This document shows positions 35,440 through 44,541 of a stretch of DNA of 64,000 nucleotides, piece after piece (the stretch's first letter is position 1; every line of letters begins with the position of its first letter). The position numbers and the translations under genes are program-made. The DNA comes from an uncultured Spirochaetaceae bacterium (GTDB lineage: Bacteria > Spirochaetota > Spirochaetia > Treponematales > Treponemataceae): positions 1 through 64,000 of the forward strand of contig CADCLG010000010.1 in the NCBI GenBank assembly GCA_902802305.1. Reading direction: 5' to 3'. The notes under the pieces were generated by a model. It had not been told where the DNA came from and searched no databases. It saw nothing but the letters and a program-made list of their open reading frames with translations.

Positions 35440-36602
35440 CGCACTATCACGCCGCCGCCAATAATTACATTATCTTTGTATAAAACGGCAGACTGGCCCG
35501 GAGTAATTGCAAACTGCCCCTGATTAAAGGTGATTTTCCAAGGTTGCCCCTTGTAATTGTGATTATCATCTGCATCAGGGGTATATTTTTCTATAGTTGC
35601 AATTGCAGATTTACTTCTCAGTCGGATTTTCACCATAGCTTCAAAAATATCGTTTGGTTCAAGGTCACCAGGCCATACAAAATCATCTGCAATCAAAGAG
35701 GTTGAATTGAGTTCTGATTTTTCAGCAAGTACAATCTGATTTGTTTCTGCTTTAATTTCCTTTACATAATATGGAACTGGGCCAGATACTCCAAGACCTC
35801 GGCGCTGACCTACAGTATAATGCTCAATTCCCTTGTGCTTACCCAAAACTTTTCCATTGATGTCGATAAAATCACCTGGAATAGAAGGTTTGTCGTCGAA
35901 AAGCTGGTCAAAATATCGTGAATCTATAAAATCCTGACTTTCTTTGCGGGTTGCAGCCTCTAGTCCGGCTTTTTTTGCAATTTCAAAAACCTCTGATTTT
36001 CGTACATTTGCCAGAGGAAAACGAACTTTTTCAAGGATTTCGGATGGAAGACGGTATAAAAAGTAAGTTTGATCTTTGGTTTCGTCGCTTGCACAGGCAA
36101 TCATGCAAGGTTTTTTATCGCTTCCCCATAATCCTTCCTCAGGGCGAACTACCATTGCATAGTGGCCGGTACAGAAATAATCAAAATCAATATCGATTTT
36201 TTTTATGCCTTCCAAAAGAGCGCCAAATTTTATGAAGCGATTGCAGCGGATGCAGGGATTTGGAGTTCTTCCTGCACGATATTCTCTTTTAAAATAATCA
36301 AGTACTGTTTCGTTGAAGGTTTTGCTCAAATCAATCACATGATATTCTATGTCGTTTTCTGCGCAGAATCTTTTACATTCAGCAATATCGACATCTTCTT
36401 TTGGACCATAACAGGCATCAAAAAAAACTTTTTCGCCTTCCAGTTCTTTTATGTGACCGTCCCAGAGAGACATAGTTGCGCCAATTACCTTGCAGCCCTT
36501 CTGTTTAAGTAAAAGTGCGGTTAGGGTAGAATCAACTCCACCTGACATTCCTACTACTACGGTTGAACCGGCTGGCGGCATTTGCTCTTGTATATATTTC
36601 AA
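35436..36602 (-). CDS. mnmA: tRNA-specific 2-thiouridylase
   Basis: 388 residues from TTG at 36602, supported by GAGG nine bases upstream; the next ATG (36581) would lose seven residues without a better ribosome site. The PP-loop SGGVDS (about 20-25) and TGHYA, KDQTYFLYRL and HYTVGQRRGLGVSG are typical. The first catalytic region reads NPCIRCN (Cys117, Cys120), a CxxC pair. At 221-230, where the second Cys of the classical enzyme sits (DSTGICFIG in E. coli), the sequence is ESQDFIDSRY, without Cys. It thiolates U34 of tRNAs for Lys, Glu and Gln. The missing Cys suggests a variant mechanism, possibly Fe-S dependent. Confidence 0.93.
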   Translation of the reverse strand: MKYIQEQMPPAGSTVVVGMSGGVDSTLTALLLKQKGCKVIGATMSLWDGHIKELEGEKVFFDACYGPKEDVDIAECKRFCAENDIEYHVIDLSKTFNETVLDYFKREYRAGRTPNPCIRCNRFIKFGALLEGIKKIDIDFDYFCTGHYAMVVRPEEGLWGSDKKPCMIACASDETKDQTYFLYRLPSEILEKVRFPLANVRKSEVFEIAKKAGLEAATRKESQDFIDSRYFDQLFDDKPSIPGDFIDINGKVLGKHKGIEHYTVGQRRGLGVSGPVPYYVKEIKAETNQIVLAEKSELNSTSLIADDFVWPGDLEPNDIFEAMVKIRLRSKSAIATIEKYTPDADDNHNYKGQPWKITFNQGQFAITPGQSAVLYKDNVIIGGGVIVR

Positions 36603-36779
36603 AGTTTTAATCCTCGTATAAAGTGTGGTGATTGTAATAATCGATTTAAATTAAAATATATTTTTGCGCGATTTGCAAGGGGATTATTATTTATTGTTTT
36701 GTATAAATTTTCGTTATTTTTAAGAATTTTAAGTGATTTTGTACAATGATTGTGCACAATTTTATTATATTATAGATAT

Positions 36780-37673
36780 ATGAAACTTAATACACAGCAA
36801 ACTTTTTCGGGGGAGAGAGCAGAGTATTTTTCAAAAGACGTTCAGTATGATGACGTTGTGTTTTGCGATGGGGAATCTCCATTAAAGCATGCTAAAAATA
36901 TAAGCGTAAACAAGGCTTCTTTTGAGTGGAAGTATCCTTTATGGAATACAAAAAATGCCAGTGTCAATAATTCTACCTTCAAGGAAATGTCACGCTCAGG
37001 CTTGTGGTATTCAGAAAACACTAAAATTGAAAATACGGTAATTGACGCACCAAAGGAATTCAGGCGGGCAAAAGGGATTTATCTTACCAATGTTGTCTTC
37101 AACAATGCGGCAGAAACCATGTGGAATTGCTCTGATATATCGCTTAAGGATGTAAAAATTAAGGCCGGTGATTATTTTGCCATGAATTCAAGCAATTTTT
37201 ATGCTGAAAACCTTGATTTGAATGGAAATTATTTTTTAGACGGCGGAAAAAACATCGAAATTCATAATTCAAAGCTGCTTTCTAAAGATGCCTTCTGGAA
37301 TTGCGAAAATGTAACGGTTTATGATTCCTATATAAACGGTGAATATCTGGGCTGGAATTCAAAAAATCTTAAATTTGTAAATTGTACAATCGAAAGCAAT
37401 CAGGGCTTGTGTTATATAGATGGATTGACATTATTAAATTGTACACTAAATAATACAGATTTAGCCTTTGAATATGTTTCGAATATAAATGCTGAAATAA
37501 AAAACAAAATAATCAGCATAAAAAACCCATTTTCGGGTATAATAAAGGCAGAGGAAATTGGAACATTGATTATGAATCCAAAAAGAGTTGATGTTTCAAA
37601 AACGGAAATTATCTGTGACAAAATCGGGGAAAAATATACAGAAGATCCGAATCCAAATGAAAGAATATATTAA
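36780..37673 (+). CDS. DUF3737 right-handed beta-helix protein
   Basis: 297 residues from the ATG at 36780. The body is a run of beta-helix rungs (KWKYPLWNTKNASVNNSTF-like units of about 20 residues, KDAFWNCENVTVYDSYI, GEYLGWNSKNLKFVNCTI) that matches the DUF3737 family seen in many gut bacteria; function unknown. No signal peptide. No ribosome site precedes the ATG, and a TATATT ends 8 bases before it, so the transcript may be leaderless. Divergent from mnmA. Confidence 0.88.
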   Translation: MKLNTQQTFSGERAEYFSKDVQYDDVVFCDGESPLKHAKNISVNKASFEWKYPLWNTKNASVNNSTFKEMSRSGLWYSENTKIENTVIDAPKEFRRAKGIYLTNVVFNNAAETMWNCSDISLKDVKIKAGDYFAMNSSNFYAENLDLNGNYFLDGGKNIEIHNSKLLSKDAFWNCENVTVYDSYINGEYLGWNSKNLKFVNCTIESNQGLCYIDGLTLLNCTLNNTDLAFEYVSNINAEIKNKIISIKNPFSGIIKAEEIGTLIMNPKRVDVSKTEIICDKIGEKYTEDPNPNERIY

Positions 37674-37674
37674 A

Positions 37675-37711
37675 CAGCGTAGCAGGGGATTATTGAACTT
37701 TTGCTACGTTG
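37675..37711 (+). other. Hairpin just before the MscS gene
   Basis: CAGCGTAGCA pairs with TGCTACGTTG (10 bp, one G-U) around a 17-base loop. There is no real T-run. The stem ends six bases before the AGGAG of the next gene, so it could act on mRNA stability or initiation rather than termination. Confidence 0.5.
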
Positions 37712-37727
37712 CTTTAAGGAGCAGGAA

Positions 37728-38624
37728 ATGAATGAATCTGAAAATTTAACTACCAGTGTTAATAGTGTTGCTGAAGCCGCTTCAAATGCAGGTGCCTCTT
37801 TTGTTGAAAAAACTTCTTCCTTTATTACCTGGTTAAAAAGCTTTGTTACCTGGGAAAATATTTTTAAGTTAATCGGAATCATCTTAATTGTTTTTGTATT
37901 CTGGATTATCTATCGGCTGATTTTGCGGGCAATTAAAAAAGTTCCTGCAAAGAAATTATCAGCCCAAAAATCTGATATTATACGGCGTTTTGTCAAATAT
38001 ACCTTTTATGTGCTTGTTGTAATGTTTATTTTAAGTTGCTTTGGAATAAAACTAAGCGCAATCTGGGGTGCTGCAGGAATTGCCGGAGTTGCAATTGGTT
38101 TTGCTGCCCAAACTTCCGTAAGTAACTTAATCAGCGGACTTTTTGTGATTACAGAGGGTTCAATTAAAATAGGCGATATGATTATTGTAAACGGAATTAC
38201 GGGTGTTGTTGATTCCATCAATCTGATTTCGGTTCATGTTCATACCTTAGACAACGAAATGGTCCGTATTCCAAACTCGACAATAATAAATACAGATTTA
38301 ATCAACAGGTCTTATCATTCAAAGCGAAGACTTACCTTAAAAACTTCTATCAGTTACAAAAATGATATGACCAAAGCTCTTGAAGCACTTAAAAAAGCCC
38401 CTGATTTATGTCCAACTGTTTTAAAAAACCCAGCTCCAGCAGTTTGGTTCGATGGATTTGGTGCCAGTGGAATAGATATGACGGTTGCAGCCTGGTTTAA
38501 GTCAGAAGATTTTTTGCAGACAAAAAACGATTTGTACATTGCAATCAAAAAAGTCTTTGATGAAGCTGGAATTGAAATACCGTATAATCAGCTGGATGTA
38601 AAGATTAAGGGAGAAAACGAATAA
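37728..38624 (+). CDS. MscS-family small-conductance mechanosensitive channel
   Basis: 298 residues; AGGAG at 37717-37721 sets the ATG at 37728. After a polar N-terminus come three hydrophobic segments (about 50-75, 95-115, and the Gly/Ala-rich pore helix IWGAAGIAGVAIGFAAQTSVSNLISGLF at about 118-145). The beta domain follows (IKIGDMIIVNGITGVVDSINLISV, VRIPNSTIINTDLIN), then the C-terminal cage. It opens when membrane tension rises and releases solutes on osmotic downshift. Followed after 18 bp by the acyl-CoA synthetase gene. Confidence 0.94.
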   Translation: MNESENLTTSVNSVAEAASNAGASFVEKTSSFITWLKSFVTWENIFKLIGIILIVFVFWIIYRLILRAIKKVPAKKLSAQKSDIIRRFVKYTFYVLVVMFILSCFGIKLSAIWGAAGIAGVAIGFAAQTSVSNLISGLFVITEGSIKIGDMIIVNGITGVVDSINLISVHVHTLDNEMVRIPNSTIINTDLINRSYHSKRRLTLKTSISYKNDMTKALEALKKAPDLCPTVLKNPAPAVWFDGFGASGIDMTVAAWFKSEDFLQTKNDLYIAIKKVFDEAGIEIPYNQLDVKIKGENE

Positions 38625-38642
38625 AAAAAGAGTAGGGAAAAA

Positions 38643-40376
38643 ATGGAAACAATAAAAGATTTAGGAACTTATACTTTTGCAGGACTCCTTGATAATTCAG
38701 TCAGAAAGTTTGGAGAGCGACCGGCTCTTACTTTAATAGGAAAAACTCCTTATACTTACGCACAAATTGGTGAAAAAAGCCAGAATGTTGCAAAAATGCT
38801 TTCTGCACTTGGATTAAAAAAGGGAAGTAAGGTTGCAATTTATGGAACAGGACGCCCGGAATGGGGTATTGCCTATTTTGGAATTGTAAATTATGGAATG
38901 ATTGCCGTTCCTTTACTGCCTGATTTTTCGAGCGAAGAGGTGTCTTCTGTTTTTGAGCACTGTGGTGTGGATGCAGTTTTTGCAGAAACTAAACTTTACA
39001 ACAAAATTGAAAATCTGGGTGACAAATTACCGCCGATAGTCATTAAACTGGAAGATTATTCCATCATAAAAGATACGAATAACCCAGATAACTGTCTAAA
39101 AAATATTACAAGTTATGAATCAAATCCACCGCTTGAGAAGGTTTATGAAGAAGAAAATCTTGCTTCAATCATTTATACCTCAGGAACAACAGGACGTTCA
39201 AAAGGGGTAGAACTTACCCACAAAAACCTTGTCTGGACTTGTATACAGTGCCAGAACACTCATCGTGTCCACAAGCTCGACAGAACTCTTTCTTTTTTGC
39301 CGCTTTCACATGTTTATGAGTTTACAATCAGTTTTTCAATGCAGCTTTTGAATGGTGCCTGCGTTTATTACCTTGGAAAACCACCGACGGTAAGCGCCTT
39401 GATGCCGGCCTTCAAAATCGTAAAGCCAACGGTTGTACTTTCGGTTCCACTTATTATGGAAAAGATTTACAAAAACAAGGTTTTGCCGACTTTTGAAAAG
39501 AACGGACTTACAAAGTTCTTGTATAAGGTTCCTGCTACAAGAAAGCTTATATTCAAAATTGCTGGAAAAAAACTTAAAAAAACTTTTGGCGGTCATTTGA
39601 TTTTCTTTGGAATTGGCGGTGCAATGCTCAATCCTGAAGTTGAAAAATTTATGAAAATCGCACATTTTCCTTATGCAATTGGCTATGGTCTTACAGAAAC
39701 ATCACCTTTGCTGGCTTCAAGTGGACCAAAAATCACAGTTCCTGGAACAATTGGCCTTGTAATGCCTGGTGTTGAGCTAAAAATTAACAATCCAGACCCG
39801 AAAACTGGTGTAGGTGAAATAGTTGCAAAGGGCGAAAACGTTATGCGAGGATATCACAAGGATCCTGAACTTACTGCTTCCGTATTTACTACAGAGCAAG
39901 ATTCAGCTGGCCCGGGGTATTTTAAAACTGGAGATTTAGGTCTTTTTGAAACCCATCACAGAAAACCTTATCTTGTGCTGAAAGGCCGAAATAAAAATAT
40001 GATTTTGGGTGCAAATGGTGAGAATATTTATCCTGAGGATATTGAATTTGTTCTTAATCAGCATCCACTTATTACTGAATCTCTTGTTGTTGAAGATGAT
40101 GAAGGGCTTGTTGCTTTAGTTCAGCTTGATGAAGATAAATTTGAAAATGAAGCAGAAAAACGCATAAAAAAATCATTTCCTTCAGCGGTATTGGATGCTG
40201 TAGCTTATGAAAAAGAAGCTCTTATAAGTGAGATTCAGTTTTATGTTAACAAACGTGTAAATAAGAGTTCAAAAGTTGGCAAAGTCAAAACCGTGATTCA
40301 GTTTGAAAAAACCGCAACCCAGAAAATCAAACGATATCTTTATGATTTGCGAACTAAAAAGGACGAAAAAAAATAA
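38643..40376 (+). CDS. AMP-forming long-chain acyl-CoA synthetase
   Basis: 577 residues, ANL superfamily. The P-loop IIYTSGTTGRSKGVELTHKN lies near residue 180, the A5-type GYGLTETSPLL near 350, the GYFKTGDLG motif near 425 and the C-terminal KGRNKNMILGANGENIYPEDIE hinge near 445. It would activate fatty acids to acyl-CoA for lipid synthesis or remodelling. AGGGA precedes the ATG. It ends in the terminator at 40411-40458 and is probably co-transcribed with the MscS gene. Confidence 0.93.
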   Translation: METIKDLGTYTFAGLLDNSVRKFGERPALTLIGKTPYTYAQIGEKSQNVAKMLSALGLKKGSKVAIYGTGRPEWGIAYFGIVNYGMIAVPLLPDFSSEEVSSVFEHCGVDAVFAETKLYNKIENLGDKLPPIVIKLEDYSIIKDTNNPDNCLKNITSYESNPPLEKVYEEENLASIIYTSGTTGRSKGVELTHKNLVWTCIQCQNTHRVHKLDRTLSFLPLSHVYEFTISFSMQLLNGACVYYLGKPPTVSALMPAFKIVKPTVVLSVPLIMEKIYKNKVLPTFEKNGLTKFLYKVPATRKLIFKIAGKKLKKTFGGHLIFFGIGGAMLNPEVEKFMKIAHFPYAIGYGLTETSPLLASSGPKITVPGTIGLVMPGVELKINNPDPKTGVGEIVAKGENVMRGYHKDPELTASVFTTEQDSAGPGYFKTGDLGLFETHHRKPYLVLKGRNKNMILGANGENIYPEDIEFVLNQHPLITESLVVEDDEGLVALVQLDEDKFENEAEKRIKKSFPSAVLDAVAYEKEALISEIQFYVNKRVNKSSKVGKVKTVIQFEKTATQKIKRYLYDLRTKKDEKK

Positions 40377-40410
40377 ATAGAAAATTAAAATCTTTTCTCA
40401 AACTTTTTGG

Positions 40411-40458
40411 TATACTTGCTATAATGTACGTTCTGTCTACCAGCAAGTATATTTTTTT
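40411..40458 (+). terminator. Intrinsic terminator after the acyl-CoA synthetase gene
   Basis: TATACTTGCT and AGCAAGTATA form a perfect 10-bp stem with a 21-base loop, followed by seven T. Confidence 0.8.
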
Positions 40459-40500
40459 AGTTGGTAAGCGTCAATTTTTAACCTCCTACGCGTCATTTTG

Positions 40501-41259
40501 TTATTTTTTTGCCCCTACACCTTGCGCTTGCATGTTTGTATTTTGATTTTGAATCAAATCCTTGATAATTTCGCTGGCAATAATGAGTCCTGCAACTGAA
40601 GGAACAAATGCATTGCTTCCCGGAATAGTCCGACGTTCTGTTTGCTCTGTACATTCTGTACATTCAATTGGACGCAGAACTTTTTCTGTGGAATAAACGA
40701 CCTTTACATTCTTAATCTTACGCTTTTTACATTCCTGGCGCATTACACGGGCAAGAGGACAAACAGAAGTCTGGGAAATATCAGCTACTTTAAACTGAGT
40801 GGGATCCATTTTATTGCCGGCTCCCATGCTTGAAATGATTTTAGTTCCGGCTTCTTTTGCCTGTAAAATCAGATTGATTTTTGCGGTAACAGTATCAACG
40901 GCATCTACGACATAATCATATTTTGTAAAATCAAAAAGATTGCGGGTTTCTGGCAGATAAAAGCACTTGTGAACATTTACTTCAGCCTGAGGATTAATAT
41001 CAAGAATCCTTTCTTTCATGACATCAACTTTATATTTTCCAATACTTGAATGGGTAGCAATAATCTGCCGGTTCAGATTTGTAAGACAGACTTTATCATT
41101 ATCAATAATATCAATATGCTGAATTCCAGAACGTACCAGGGCTTCAACCGTATATCCCCCTACTCCACCAATTCCAAATACGGCAATATGAGCATTATTC
41201 AAAATCTCCATTGCCTCTTTACCCACAAGTAATTCTGTTCTCGAAAACTGATTTAACAT
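40501..41259 (-). CDS. tcdA: tRNA threonylcarbamoyladenosine dehydratase
   Basis: 252 residues, E1/ThiF-like fold. The ATP-binding GIGGVGGYTVEALVRSG (about 30-46), DNDKVCLTNLNRQ, VVDAVDTVTAKINL and a C-terminal GSNAFVPSVAGLIIASEI match TcdA/CsdL. It cyclises t6A37 to ct6A in ANN-decoding tRNAs. The C-terminus is followed by a short Gln/Asn-rich tail. Divergent from the acyltransferase gene at 41377. Confidence 0.92.
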   Translation of the reverse strand: MLNQFSRTELLVGKEAMEILNNAHIAVFGIGGVGGYTVEALVRSGIQHIDIIDNDKVCLTNLNRQIIATHSSIGKYKVDVMKERILDINPQAEVNVHKCFYLPETRNLFDFTKYDYVVDAVDTVTAKINLILQAKEAGTKIISSMGAGNKMDPTQFKVADISQTSVCPLARVMRQECKKRKIKNVKVVYSTEKVLRPIECTECTEQTERRTIPGSNAFVPSVAGLIIASEIIKDLIQNQNTNMQAQGVGAKK

Positions 41260-41376
41260 CTGATTTTCCTATGTAAAAGATAGAAAATTATATCAAAAAG
41301 ATGTTTTCTGCTCCACTAGCAGTTTTGCTGCTTATCTGTGTATAAAAAATCTTTTTCGTGTTATCATAAAATCAAT

Positions 41377-42702
41377 ATGGAATACTTATTTACAGAGCGT
41401 GCTCATTTAGCCTGTCCTAACATGTGTTTTGGGATTGCGGCTTGCATTAGAAAGGCTTATGATAGAGAGAGAATTGAAAAGGTCATAACAGGTTTGTCAG
41501 CGGCGCATCCTTTTTTGAAGTCGCGGCTTGGTTATGAAAAAGAAACAAACTCATATTTTTATGATGTGAAAGAGCAGTCGCAGGTTGAAGTGATTTTTTC
41601 GGGGGAAATTTGTGATAAGGGCGAAGAGGCTGTTGAATCTGAAGATAGCAGTGGAACTTCTACAGACGGAGATTCCATTGTTTCGCCAAAAATAATAAAA
41701 GAGTTTGAAAAACTCACTGCCGGCGATTGGAATCTTTTTAATGAAGGCTTTTTGAAAATTGTGGTCTGGGAGGAAGGAGCCAAAACTGTGCTTCTTTTTG
41801 TTTTTCATCACCTGCTGGCAGACGGGCGTGGCGCACTTGGACTTGTCCAGGAATTTGCGGATTTTTATGTTGACGGAATTGATCCTAAAGCTGTCCCAGA
41901 ACATTTAATTACAAAAGAGGATTTGCCTGTAAACTCAAAGCTTTCTTTTATAAGCCGGGCACTTGTAAATTATGCTAACCGCCAGTGGAAAAAAGAAAAG
42001 CATCAGCTTTCTTATGAAGAATATCACACTTTTGCAGATAAGTTTCTGCAGGGGGATGATGTAGAGCATTCTATTTCGGTTGTTCATTTAGATAAACTTA
42101 CAAAACTCTACGATCAATGCAAAGTTCACAATGTTTCCATAAACGATTATCTTCTTGCAAAGATGTTTACAGAAGAAAAAGCAAACAGCATTGTAATGGC
42201 CTGTGATTTACGAAAGCAGCTTGCCTGTTATAATCAGGGAGCACTTGGAAATTATGCAACAGCCTTTAGTGTAAGGCACAAGCAGGGAAAGCATACCGAC
42301 TCAATGAAAACTGCCACCCCTTCAGAAATATTTTATCTTGCGCAAAAAGTTCATAATCAGATACAGAAAAAACTTGCCAGTCCAAAAGACCTATATCTCG
42401 TCTTGCAGTGTTACGCCTCCTTGGAACCAGGGCTTTTAGATGCCGCTATGATTTCAAGTCGCGGAGCTTTTGACAGCAAAGCCGCAAAGTTTATAGGCAC
42501 GACCTTCTTCAATTACGACAAAGCCAAAGGTTATAGCATCACAAATCTTGGAAAAATTGAAAGCAAAAATATAGAGTCTGCATTTTTCATCCCGCCAGCG
42601 TCTCCTGCTATAAAGAAGACTCAGGGTGTACTTACCGTAAATGGAGTCATGCGGATTTGCACAAGCCAAAGAAAAAATATAGATTTTGAAAACACAAACT
42701 AA
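41377..42702 (+). CDS. Stand-alone condensation-domain-type acyltransferase
   Basis: 441 residues from the ATG at 41377. HHLLADG at His144-Asp149 is the HHxxxDG catalytic motif of CoA- or carrier-dependent acyltransferases (NRPS condensation domains, PapA5, alcohol acetyltransferases). INDYLLAKMF near residue 255 is a second family-like segment. There are no adenylation or carrier domains nearby, so it probably esterifies a small alcohol or lipid with an acyl-CoA. The nearby acyl-CoA synthetase (38643) could supply the donor, which is a guess. There is no ribosome site, and a TATCAT ends 9 bases before the ATG. Confidence 0.75.
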   Translation: MEYLFTERAHLACPNMCFGIAACIRKAYDRERIEKVITGLSAAHPFLKSRLGYEKETNSYFYDVKEQSQVEVIFSGEICDKGEEAVESEDSSGTSTDGDSIVSPKIIKEFEKLTAGDWNLFNEGFLKIVVWEEGAKTVLLFVFHHLLADGRGALGLVQEFADFYVDGIDPKAVPEHLITKEDLPVNSKLSFISRALVNYANRQWKKEKHQLSYEEYHTFADKFLQGDDVEHSISVVHLDKLTKLYDQCKVHNVSINDYLLAKMFTEEKANSIVMACDLRKQLACYNQGALGNYATAFSVRHKQGKHTDSMKTATPSEIFYLAQKVHNQIQKKLASPKDLYLVLQCYASLEPGLLDAAMISSRGAFDSKAAKFIGTTFFNYDKAKGYSITNLGKIESKNIESAFFIPPASPAIKKTQGVLTVNGVMRICTSQRKNIDFENTN

Positions 42703-42732
42703 AAGGTAAAAAATCCGAGAGGTACTTACAAA

Positions 42733-44487
42733 ATGCAGTTAGAAACACAACGCCTGATTTTACGCGAATACGCTATGGATGATTTTGACTCCCTCTATGA
42801 AATCATGTCCGATGCAGAAACCATGCAGCACTACCCCGCCCCATTTGACGAAGCCCGTACCCGCCGCTGGATTGAATGGAATCTTGAAAATTATCAGAAG
42901 TATGGCTGGGGACTTTGGGCAGTGGTTTTAAAAGAAACCGGCGAGTTTATAGGCGACTGCGGAATTACTCTTCAAAATATTGACAGCGAGTTGCTTCCAG
43001 AAATTGGTTATCACATTCACAAAAAATACTGGCACCGTGGTTTTGCAAAAGAAGCTGCCCGTGCCGTCCGCGACTGGTTTTTTGAAAACACAAAGTACGA
43101 TACGATTTATTCTTACATGAAATATACAAATGTGGCTTCTTATTCGACGGCGCTTGCAAACGGCATGAAAAAAGTTAAGGAATATCCCGACCCCAAAAAT
43201 GAAATATCTTATGCTTATGCGATTACACGCAGTGAGTGGAAGGAAATACTAAAATTCAAGCGGGCAACAAAAGATGATTTTGAAGAAATCTATCGGCTAT
43301 ACCAAAATGCAATAAAAAAAATGGACGAGCAGAATATTTCCCAGTGGGATGAATTTTACCCCGACCGGCAGACACTTCAAGAAGATTTGCAAAAAAATCA
43401 AATGTTCATTGGGAAGAAAAACGGTTCTATTGCGGTCTGTTTTGTTTTGAATGAAGAATGTGATGAAGAATACAAAAATGGAAAATGGATTTGTTCCCAG
43501 TCGCACTTTTGCGTAATTCACAGGCTTTGTGTAAATCCTGACTTTCAAAATCAGGGAATCGCCACTCAGACTATAAACCATATAGAAGATTTTTGCCGTT
43601 TTCAAAAGTATGAATCAATCCGGTTGGATTGTTTTACTCAAAATCCTTATTCGCGTCGTTTGTATGATAAGTGCGGCTATGTGATTACAGGTTATGCAGA
43701 CTGGCGAAAAGGCCGTTTTGAACTTAGAGAAAAAAAATTGTTTGAGGAAAATCATTTTCACCCGAACTTTCTTTTTGACCTGGACCAGACCTTATTAAAT
43801 TTTCACGCATCGGAATATATAGCTCTAAAGATTATTGTGACTCAAAATGGCTTTGATTTTTCTGACGAACTTTATGAATATTTTAAGACCCGCAACAAGG
43901 AGCTCTGGCTCGAGCTGGAAAAACAAAATATTACAAGGACCCAGCTTTTTGAAACACGCTTTAAGCTCTTATTTGAAAAGTGTGGTGCTGATACAAGCAA
44001 AATGGATCTGCTAAAAATCAACAGCGATTTTATAAAGGAGATGGCACGTAATGGAGTTCTTATGGATGGAGCTCTGGACTTTGTAAAAAAGCTTAGCAGC
44101 CAGATTAAGAATGCTCAGATTTACATTATTACAAATGGAGCTGTTATAAATGCGAAGGGACGCCTTGAATCTACTGGACTTAATCAGTATATAAAGGAAA
44201 CTTTTGTAAGCGAAGCAATGGCTTATTCAAAACCTGCAAAAGAATATTTTGATATTGTCCTGAACAAAATTGCTGCGCCAAAGGAAAACTGTATTGTCAT
44301 CGGCGACTCTCTTTCTTCGGATATGCTTGGTGCAAAAAATGCGGGGCTTACATCCTGCTGGTTTATGCCTCAGGGTGAAATTGAAAAATCGATGAAGGAT
44401 TATGATATTGATTACAAGGCAGATAATTTTGAAGAATTGTTTGAGGTTCTGAAAGGCTGGGCGGAATTAAGATATAATAATCTATAA
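42733..44487 (+). CDS. Triple fusion: GNAT acetyltransferase, second GNAT, HAD hydrolase
   Basis: 584 residues. Residues 1-170 are a RimJ/RimL-type GNAT (LETQRLILREY, IGDCGITLQNI, HRGFAKEAARAVRDW). Residues 174-335 are a second, different GNAT (FKRATKDDFEEIYRLY, HRLCVNPDFQNQGIATQTINHI). Residues 345-584 are a YjjG-like HAD phosphatase (FDLDQTLLNF at about 347, ITNG, KPAKEYF, IGDSLSSDMLGAKNAG). No stop or frameshift separates them. Substrates are unknown. The linkers are only 5-10 residues. GAGAGG precedes the ATG. Separate genes joined by fusion are more likely than a known trifunctional family. Confidence 0.85.
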   Translation: MQLETQRLILREYAMDDFDSLYEIMSDAETMQHYPAPFDEARTRRWIEWNLENYQKYGWGLWAVVLKETGEFIGDCGITLQNIDSELLPEIGYHIHKKYWHRGFAKEAARAVRDWFFENTKYDTIYSYMKYTNVASYSTALANGMKKVKEYPDPKNEISYAYAITRSEWKEILKFKRATKDDFEEIYRLYQNAIKKMDEQNISQWDEFYPDRQTLQEDLQKNQMFIGKKNGSIAVCFVLNEECDEEYKNGKWICSQSHFCVIHRLCVNPDFQNQGIATQTINHIEDFCRFQKYESIRLDCFTQNPYSRRLYDKCGYVITGYADWRKGRFELREKKLFEENHFHPNFLFDLDQTLLNFHASEYIALKIIVTQNGFDFSDELYEYFKTRNKELWLELEKQNITRTQLFETRFKLLFEKCGADTSKMDLLKINSDFIKEMARNGVLMDGALDFVKKLSSQIKNAQIYIITNGAVINAKGRLESTGLNQYIKETFVSEAMAYSKPAKEYFDIVLNKIAAPKENCIVIGDSLSSDMLGAKNAGLTSCWFMPQGEIEKSMKDYDIDYKADNFEELFEVLKGWAELRYNNL

Positions 44488-44541
44488 TTGTTGTTTCTGC
44501 TGTAGATTCAATGACTTATGCAAAAATAAAAAAAGAGTGAT

